Source: Clostridia bacterium (lineage in GTDB: Bacteria; Bacillota_A; Clostridia; Oscillospirales; CAG-272). From it: a stretch of DNA of 28,534 nucleotides. This document shows positions 23,425-28,534 of this stretch, piece by piece. Under the pieces are notes generated by a model. It did no database searches, had not been told where the DNA came from, and saw only the letters and a list, made by a program, of their open reading frames with translations. The DNA lies in NCBI GenBank assembly GCA_017472105.1, contig JAFUQY010000047.1, positions 1-28,534 of the forward strand, written 5' to 3'. Position 1 is the first letter of the stretch, and the number at the start of each line of letters is the position of its first letter. The translations under genes were made by a program, and so were the position numbers.

Positions 23425-26400
23425 TTATGCTCTTTCTACAAGGATAGTCTTGATTTCAAAAGGACGGAAGCTCAGCTTGATCCTGCCCTTTTCCATGGGA
23501 AACTCTTCGATCGTTTCTTCCAGCATGTTGGTCAGCCGCGCGGATTTTGCACCGTGGAGGGTGAGCGTGCAGTTGGTGGCACTGCGTTCCGCTTCGTACA
23601 GACGGAGAACATACGCATTCGGTACGTCTTCCGCAGCCTTGACGGATTCGCAGATGATGTTGGACGCGCTCAGACCGAACAGTGCGGGAACAGAGAACTT
23701 CACATCCACACCGGCGAGCACATCGTAGTTGAACGCATATGCAGGCTGAACGACGGATTCCGCGCAGAACGGACCGACATGGGGAAGAAGCGCGTACTTC
23801 ATGTAGTGAACACCGAAGTCGGTGACAGGGTCGGGACGGCATCCGCCTCGCTGGAGGGTCAGACGGAGATCACTGCCTTCTGCGGAAATACCGTACTTGC
23901 AGTCGTTGAGGAGTGCCACACCGTAGTTGGTCTCGGAAATGTCGGACCACTTGTGGTTGCAGATTTCAAACTTCGCACACTCGAGGGATGTGTTTCTCGT
24001 TGTGGGACGGTCGACGTGTCCGAACTGGATTTCGTTCTTCACAAATGCGGAGCGGACGTTTACGTCAAAGCCTGCCTTGAGAAGGGAATGACGCTCCTGC
24101 CAGTCGAGCTTGAGTTCAAAATCGATCTGACGGCTGCCTGCGTGGAATACGGTGTCAACGGTCGCGGTGGATTTGCGTCCGACCTTGTAAACGGAGCGGA
24201 TGCGGTATTCCACGGCACCGTCGGAGACAACTTCGCGGGACTGGAGTGCGGTGACGGGCTTGAGCTTTCTGAAAATGTCGTCCTCAACTTCCCAGTTGTC
24301 GTAAGCGGTGGGCATGTCCTCGCCGAACCACAGCGTACCGAGCGGAGCACCGTTCACGTTGGCAACTTCGCGGTCCTTCTGCTTGTCGATGAGGGAGGCG
24401 ATGTATCCGTTTTCATCAAAAATAACGGTGTAGTAGGGCGTTTCGAGCTTATTGCCGTCCGCGGTGAAGCGGCTCTTCTGCTCGGTTACGGGAGTCTTTG
24501 TGTAATTGACAACGCCCATCGCGGGAATTTCCGCACGGAACGCGGTCACGGTTTCGCCGTCCTGATTCTGATAGGTCTGCGTTGCTTTGTTTTCCAGACC
24601 GAACGCGCCGGGGAGGACAACAGCGGACTGACGCTCGAAGGAAAGGGGATTGAACAGGGAAACATTGTTGTCCGCATCCGCCTGCATCTTTGCGAGGGAG
24701 CCTGCGGTCTGTGCACCTGCATCCGCGATCATCTTGCGCATTTCGGGTACGGCAACTTCGTAAACCTTCGGGATGGACGTGCCGGGAAGGATGTCGTGGA
24801 ACTGGTTTTTCAGAAGAATCTTGTACAGCTCATCGCGCGCAGCCTTGTCCGCGTCATCAGCGAGAACGGAGGCAAGCTCCATGTTGTGCAGCGCGATTTC
24901 AGCCTTGCGGTTGTTCTTCTTCACGTCGTGCATCTGCGTCAGTGTACCGCGGTGGAATTCGAGATACAGCTCACCGTCGTACAGCGGCAGCTTGTCGCGG
25001 CGTTCTTCGAGATTCTGCATGTACGCACTTGCCGTAGTGGGTTCGATTTCGGGCATGCCGCTGAGATTTTTCACACGCTTGAGGTATTCAAGCATGCCGT
25101 AGGTCGGACCGCCGCCGCCGTCACCGAAGCCGTATGCGGAGAGACGCATGTCGTTGGACTTCTTGTCGCGGATCTCGGTCACGGTGCCGAGCAGGGTGCG
25201 TACGTCGGGCATCAGATGCATGCGGTTGAGGTGGGTGATGACCTCGGAGCCGTCGATGCCGCGCCAGATGAAGGTGTCTGCCGGGAACTGGTTCAGGTCA
25301 TTCCACGCCATCTTGGTGGTGTAGAAATACTTCACGCCGGAGCCCTGCATGATCTGCGGGATTGCGGCATTGTAGCCGAACGTGTCGGGGAGCCAGAATG
25401 CGTCGGAGCGGTAGCCGAGGTGTTCTTCGGTGAAGCGCTGACCGTAGAGGAACTGACGCACCATGGATTCGCCGCCGGTCACGTTGCAGTCACATTCGAC
25501 CCAGACGCCGCCGTTGGGTTCATAGCGTCCTTCGGCAACCTTCTCGCGGATGCCTTCGAAAATGTCGGGGTAATATTCCCGCATCCAGTCGAGATGGAGC
25601 GCGGAGGACTGCATGAAGGTGTAATCCGGGTACATTTCCATCAGATTGAGGGTCTGGGAATACGTTCTCGCGCACTTGCGGATGGTTTCGGAGACGGGCC
25701 AGAGCCATGCGGTGTCCATGTGGGAGTGCCCGATGACGCCAATCTTGCCGCGGGAACGGTCACTGCCGGCTTTCTCAAGCGCGGGAGCAAGGCATTCGCG
25801 GACCTTCTCGCAGGAATAGCGGATTTCCTCTTCGTCAGCGGATGCGGGATCCTGAAGGAGGAAGGGGAACGCGTTCATGAGGCATTCGTGCGCCTTCATT
25901 GCAGTGAAGTTTTCGCCGGGGAGACGCGCGATCTGCAGAACGGTGGAGAGATCGAACACGAAGTCGCGCATCAGCTTGTCCACGATGCAGAGACGGATGC
26001 CGTTGTAGCGGTGACGGTAATTGCCCTTCCAGCCGTCGTCGTTGTAGTGCGAGTACGGTGTGCAGTCGAGGCAGACGTGACCTGCATAGCATTCAAACGC
26101 AAGCTGAACGGTTTCACCTGCCTTCGCAGACGGGGAGACGAACATGGCACTGTGCTCGCCGCCGATGAAGCGGTTCTTGGAGTTGATGATGCCGGCAGGC
26201 TTTCCGTCGCGGAAACAGAGGATTTCCACAGCGTCCGCATCGGGAATGGCACAGAGAATCTCACCGTCGAGCTCAGCGGGAACCGTGTATTCCGTCACCA
26301 GCCAGAGATTGGAATATTCCTCACCCCACTGTGTTCCGGCGGGAATTTCGTGAAGCAGGGAGGCGTCCGGAACCTTTCTCAGATGCTCATGCGTTTCCAT

Positions 26401-26511
26401 ACCGTACACTGCGGATGCGCGATCCGCTGTCCTGAAAATCCGCGCGGCGTAGAGATCCAGAACATTGTCGAATTTCCGGTACGTCCGTTCGATATAGTTA
26501 TGATTGTTCAT
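23425..26511 (-). CDS. Alpha-mannosidase, glycoside hydrolase family 38
   Basis: This 1028-residue enzyme removes alpha-linked mannose from glycans or oligosaccharides. The N-terminal about 245 residues form a beta-rich lead domain typical of bacterial GH38. The catalytic domain opens with GHSHMDTAWLWP (H262, H264, D266 in the zinc site). The nucleophile D376 lies in FWLPDTFGYNAAIPQIM. The remaining about 500 residues are the central helical and C-terminal beta domains (for example ETNYGVALLNDCKYG near residue 850). There is no signal peptide, so it is predicted to be cytosolic, acting on imported mannosides. ATG at 26511 has AAAGGA six bases upstream. An in-frame ATG at 26556 precedes the -10 box (26547-26552) and is rejected. 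It is first in an operon with the PHP gene. Confidence 0.95.
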   Translation of the reverse strand: MNNHNYIERTYRKFDNVLDLYAARIFRTADRASAVYGMETHEHLRKVPDASLLHEIPAGTQWGEEYSNLWLVTEYTVPAELDGEILCAIPDADAVEILCFRDGKPAGIINSKNRFIGGEHSAMFVSPSAKAGETVQLAFECYAGHVCLDCTPYSHYNDDGWKGNYRHRYNGIRLCIVDKLMRDFVFDLSTVLQIARLPGENFTAMKAHECLMNAFPFLLQDPASADEEEIRYSCEKVRECLAPALEKAGSDRSRGKIGVIGHSHMDTAWLWPVSETIRKCARTYSQTLNLMEMYPDYTFMQSSALHLDWMREYYPDIFEGIREKVAEGRYEPNGGVWVECDCNVTGGESMVRQFLYGQRFTEEHLGYRSDAFWLPDTFGYNAAIPQIMQGSGVKYFYTTKMAWNDLNQFPADTFIWRGIDGSEVITHLNRMHLMPDVRTLLGTVTEIRDKKSNDMRLSAYGFGDGGGGPTYGMLEYLKRVKNLSGMPEIEPTTASAYMQNLEERRDKLPLYDGELYLEFHRGTLTQMHDVKKNNRKAEIALHNMELASVLADDADKAARDELYKILLKNQFHDILPGTSIPKVYEVAVPEMRKMIADAGAQTAGSLAKMQADADNNVSLFNPLSFERQSAVVLPGAFGLENKATQTYQNQDGETVTAFRAEIPAMGVVNYTKTPVTEQKSRFTADGNKLETPYYTVIFDENGYIASLIDKQKDREVANVNGAPLGTLWFGEDMPTAYDNWEVEDDIFRKLKPVTALQSREVVSDGAVEYRIRSVYKVGRKSTATVDTVFHAGSRQIDFELKLDWQERHSLLKAGFDVNVRSAFVKNEIQFGHVDRPTTRNTSLECAKFEICNHKWSDISETNYGVALLNDCKYGISAEGSDLRLTLQRGGCRPDPVTDFGVHYMKYALLPHVGPFCAESVVQPAYAFNYDVLAGVDVKFSVPALFGLSASNIICESVKAAEDVPNAYVLRLYEAERSATNCTLTLHGAKSARLTNMLEETIEEFPMEKGRIKLSFRPFEIKTILVERA

Positions 26512-26546
26512 GGGTTGTCCTTTCCGATCGTAATTTTTCTTTGTAC

Positions 26547-26575
26547 AGTATAGCATAATTATTCACATAAATCAA
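26547..26575 (-). promoter_or_regulatory. Promoter of the mannosidase-PHP operon
   Basis: On the minus strand, TTGATT (26570-26575) and TATACT (26547-26552) are spaced 17 bp, 35 bases before the mannosidase start codon. Confidence 0.8.
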
Positions 26576-26658
26576 GGGAATTTGACCAATTGCGGGCAGG
26601 GAATGGGAAAGTGCTGAAATAATAATCCAAAAAAACCGAAGAAATTTTGCAAAAACTG

Positions 26659-26687
26659 TTGACAAATCCATTTTGCGGTGCTATAAT
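26659..26687 (+). promoter_or_regulatory. Promoter of the T-box transcript
   Basis: A perfect consensus pair, TTGACA (26659-26664) and TATAAT (26682-26687), is spaced 17 bp. The T-box leader begins within about 30 bases. Confidence 0.92.
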
Positions 26688-26717
26688 ACAACACATCAAC
26701 CGAATAAAAACACAAAA

Positions 26718-26981
26718 GACTATGACGAAGACTGATTTCAGTCATACACCAGTACAGAGAGTCCGCGGCGGTGGAATGCGGATATGGCAGACGGAAATCA
26801 TATCACTTCCGAGTCGGGAAAGGAAAGGCGGAAACGCTGAGTAATGATTCCCCGTACGTGCAGCGTAATCGCACAGGGCTTGTCTGAGCCTGCTGAGCGG
26901 CATACTTGGTATGCAATTTGAGTGGTACCGCGAATTTGAATTTCAAGTTCGTCTCAAAGAAAAATTGAGACGGACTTTTTT
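26718..26981 (+). ncRNA. T-box riboswitch leader, probable isoleucine (ATC) specifier
   Basis: The leader senses uncharged tRNA and controls transcription read-through into the downstream gene. Stem I is closed by GACT (26718-26721) with AGTC (26812-26815), then GAAG (26727-26730) with CTTC (26806-26809). The specifier loop is AC opposite TATCA (26801-26805), with codon ATC at 26802-26804 followed by the expected purine. A long helix (26733-26743 with 26790-26800) and a distal arm (26761-26766 with 26778-26783, loop containing GGTGGAA) come above, with AGAGAG just 5' of the arm. The T-box TGAGTGGTACCGCG is at 26919-26932. Its N base is T (26926), which pairs with an A73 tRNA such as tRNA-Ile. 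The antiterminator can form from 26905-26919 with 26932-26947 and excludes the terminator. Confidence 0.9.
26945..26981 (+). terminator. T-box regulated terminator
   Basis: A 13-bp stem (26945-26957 with 26965-26977, one G-U pair) has a seven-base A-rich loop and is followed by T6 (26976-26981). Its 5' arm overlaps the 3' side of the antiterminator. Confidence 0.92.
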
Positions 26982-27022
26982 ATTGGTTCAATTGTCCGTC
27001 TTCCACAATAATATGATTTTAC

Positions 27023-27027
27023 GGAGG
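27023..27027 (+). promoter_or_regulatory. Ribosome binding site of the XRE-cupin-synthetase gene
   Basis: GGAGG lies 8 bases before the first of two tandem ATG codons (27036 and 27039). Either could serve; the first is chosen. Confidence 0.8.
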
Positions 27028-27035
27028 AACCTGTT

Positions 27036-28534
27036 ATGATGGAAAATATCATCGAGAAAGTTGCGGCGCGTGTTCGCGAAACCCGACTGACCTGTGAAAT
27101 TTCCGAAGAAGAAATGGCGCAATGTACCGGTGTAACTCTGGAGCAGTACAGAGACTACGAAGCCGGCAAGAACGACTTTACCTTTACCTTCATTTATAAA
27201 TGTGCAGCCCGTTTCGGCGTAGACACCACCGACCTTCTCAAGGGTGAAAGCCCCACACTGAACGAGTACACCGTTACCCGTGCAGGCGAAGGTCTCCCGA
27301 TTGCCCGCCGCGAAGGCTTCCAGTACTACAATCTTGCTCCGATGTTCAAGAACAAGATCGTGGAACCGTTCTACACCGTTGCGAAGTACAATCCCGAAGA
27401 ACGCGCCCAGCAGATGAAGATGAGCCAGCACGAAGGTCAGGAGTACGACTACATCCTCTCCGGCAAGCTGCTCGTTTCCGTTGACGGTCACACCGAAATC
27501 CTCGGCCCCGGCGACTCCATCTACTACAACTCCGCAAAGCCCCACGCGAACATTGCGTACGAAGGCGACTGCGAATTCCTCGCGCTCATCATCTCCAACG
27601 GGGAAGCCGCATATGACACCAAGAACGTTCAGACCGAAGACACCGTCAAGCCCGTCGATCTGCAGAACGTGCTCTCTCCGCTTCCCGAAAATCCCGTTGC
27701 CGCTGACTTCATCGAATGCACCGAGGAAGACGGCAAGCTGAAGAAGATCGCCTTCAAGAACGAAGATAAATACAACTTCGCATACGACACCGTGGACGCC
27801 ATTGCCGCAAAGGATCCCGACAAGGTGGCGCTCCTCCATCTCGACGTCAACAAGAACGAACGCCGCTTTACCTACAAGGATATCTCCCTCCTTTCCAATC
27901 AGGCGGCGAACTACTTCGATTTCCTCGGAATCGGTCACGGCGACACCGTCATGCTCGTTCTCAAGCGTCACTGGCAGTTCTGGATCGCATCCATCGCGCT
28001 GCATAAGCTCGGTGCTGTGGCAATTCCCGCGACCCACATGCTTGTGGAACACGACTTCGACTACCGCTACAAGGCGGCAAACGTAAAGGCAGTCATCTGT
28101 ACCGCCGACGGTGACACCGCAATGCACGCGGAAAACGCCGAAAAGAACGTTCCCCAGGATATCATCAAGATCATCGCAAACGGAACCCGTCCCGGCTGGC
28201 ATTCTTTCGACCGTGAATTCAAGATGTTCACCAACGAATTCGAACGCCGTGAAAATGCATGCGGCAGTGAAACCATGTACATGCTCTTCACCTCCGGCAC
28301 CACCGGTTATCCGAAGATCGCCGCACACAGCTACAAGTACGCGCTCGGTCACTACATCACCGCAAGATACTGGCACAACGCTGACCCGAACGGCATCCAC
28401 TTCACCATCTCCGATACCGGCTGGGGCAAGGCTCTCTGGGGCAAGCTCTACGGTCAGTGGCTCTGCGAAAGCTGCGTATTTGCGTATGACTTCGACAAGT
28501 TCGACGCGGCCGACATCCTCCCGCTGTTCAAGAA
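27036..28534 (+). CDS. XRE-HTH / cupin / AMP-forming acyl-CoA synthetase fusion (3' truncated)
   Basis: The visible 499 residues join three modules. Residues about 8-70 are an XRE-type helix-turn-helix (SEEEMAQCTGVTLEQYRDYE, then the GVDTTDLLKG end). Residues about 85-190 form a cupin with possible metal or ligand residues H132, E136 and H170 and a typical GPGDSIYY turn. From about 215 onward lies an ANL-superfamily adenylation domain, with the phosphate-binding TSGTTGYPK at 419-427 and SDTGWGKALWGKLYGQW after it. This resembles medium-chain or acetyl-CoA synthetase-like enzymes that activate carboxylic acids with ATP and CoA. The C-terminal subdomain lies beyond the window. Placement directly behind a T-box links it to amino-acid supply. 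I infer activation of a branched acid related to isoleucine; aryl acids are an alternative. Confidence 0.88.
   Translation, partial: MMENIIEKVAARVRETRLTCEISEEEMAQCTGVTLEQYRDYEAGKNDFTFTFIYKCAARFGVDTTDLLKGESPTLNEYTVTRAGEGLPIARREGFQYYNLAPMFKNKIVEPFYTVAKYNPEERAQQMKMSQHEGQEYDYILSGKLLVSVDGHTEILGPGDSIYYNSAKPHANIAYEGDCEFLALIISNGEAAYDTKNVQTEDTVKPVDLQNVLSPLPENPVAADFIECTEEDGKLKKIAFKNEDKYNFAYDTVDAIAAKDPDKVALLHLDVNKNERRFTYKDISLLSNQAANYFDFLGIGHGDTVMLVLKRHWQFWIASIALHKLGAVAIPATHMLVEHDFDYRYKAANVKAVICTADGDTAMHAENAEKNVPQDIIKIIANGTRPGWHSFDREFKMFTNEFERRENACGSETMYMLFTSGTTGYPKIAAHSYKYALGHYITARYWHNADPNGIHFTISDTGWGKALWGKLYGQWLCESCVFAYDFDKFDAADILPLFK

Noticed and set aside
22864..26553. A 1229-codon open frame on the plus strand opposite the mannosidase gene
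   Set aside because: It is the antisense shadow of the GH38 coding sequence. The mannosidase has full catalytic motifs, promoter and ribosome site, while the opposite frame is low-complexity and matches no family. GC-rich third positions make such shadows common here.
26647..26844. A 65-codon open frame starting before the T-box promoter
   Set aside because: It runs through the -35 and -10 boxes and into stem I of the T-box, has no ribosome site and would start upstream of the transcript.
26988..28400. A 470-codon minus-strand frame opposite the synthetase gene
   Set aside because: It is the shadow of the XRE-cupin-synthetase coding sequence, which has family motifs and a ribosome site.

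Overview
The window looks like a chromosomal segment of an anaerobic Bacillota, most likely a Clostridia (Oscillospiraceae-type) gut or rumen bacterium. The reasons are strong AGGAGG-type ribosome sites, lipobox lipoproteins, a T-box riboswitch, a TAXI-type TRAP transporter, polysaccharide enzymes and a moderately high GC content with GC-rich third positions. This placement is inference; no rRNA or marker gene is present. There is no sign of phage, insertion sequence, CRISPR array or tRNA gene.

Layout. (1) 1-3767, plus strand: the end of an acetyl-esterase-like alpha/beta hydrolase, a MATE efflux pump and a secreted serpin lipoprotein, with terminators between them. (2) 3837-6409: a flavin oxidoreductase (minus) and a HAD phosphatase (plus) fire from back-to-back promoters. 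(3) 6519-11407: one probable operon with an MBOAT acyltransferase, a DHHW/AlgX-like partner carrying an Ig-like insert, a RadC-like protein without its metal motif, and a sugar-isomerase-like TIM barrel. (4) 11470-14442, minus: an FtsX-type permease and its ATPase, with a palindrome over the promoter. (5) 14489-15115: a DUF5662 protein. (6) 15305-19403: a TAXI solute-binding lipoprotein, a fused TRAP permease, and a terpenoid-cyclase-toroid-like protein of unknown role. (7) 19432-22674: aconitase and isocitrate dehydrogenase, which take citrate to 2-oxoglutarate. (8) 22738-26575, minus: GH38 alpha-mannosidase and a PHP phosphoesterase. (9) 26659-28534: a complete T-box leader followed by an XRE-cupin-acyl-CoA synthetase fusion that runs off the window.

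The most interesting system is (9). The T-box specifier reads best as ATC (isoleucine) and the T-box N base fits a tRNA with A73. An acyl-CoA synthetase controlled by isoleucyl-tRNA charging suggests salvage of a branched short-chain acid such as 2-methylbutyrate for isoleucine synthesis by reductive carboxylation. The enzyme also carries its own HTH and cupin domains, which could add a second layer of sensing.

Ten sigma-A-type promoters were found, all with exactly 17 bp between the -35 and -10 hexamers. Most transcription units end in clear intrinsic terminators, several of them shared between convergent genes.
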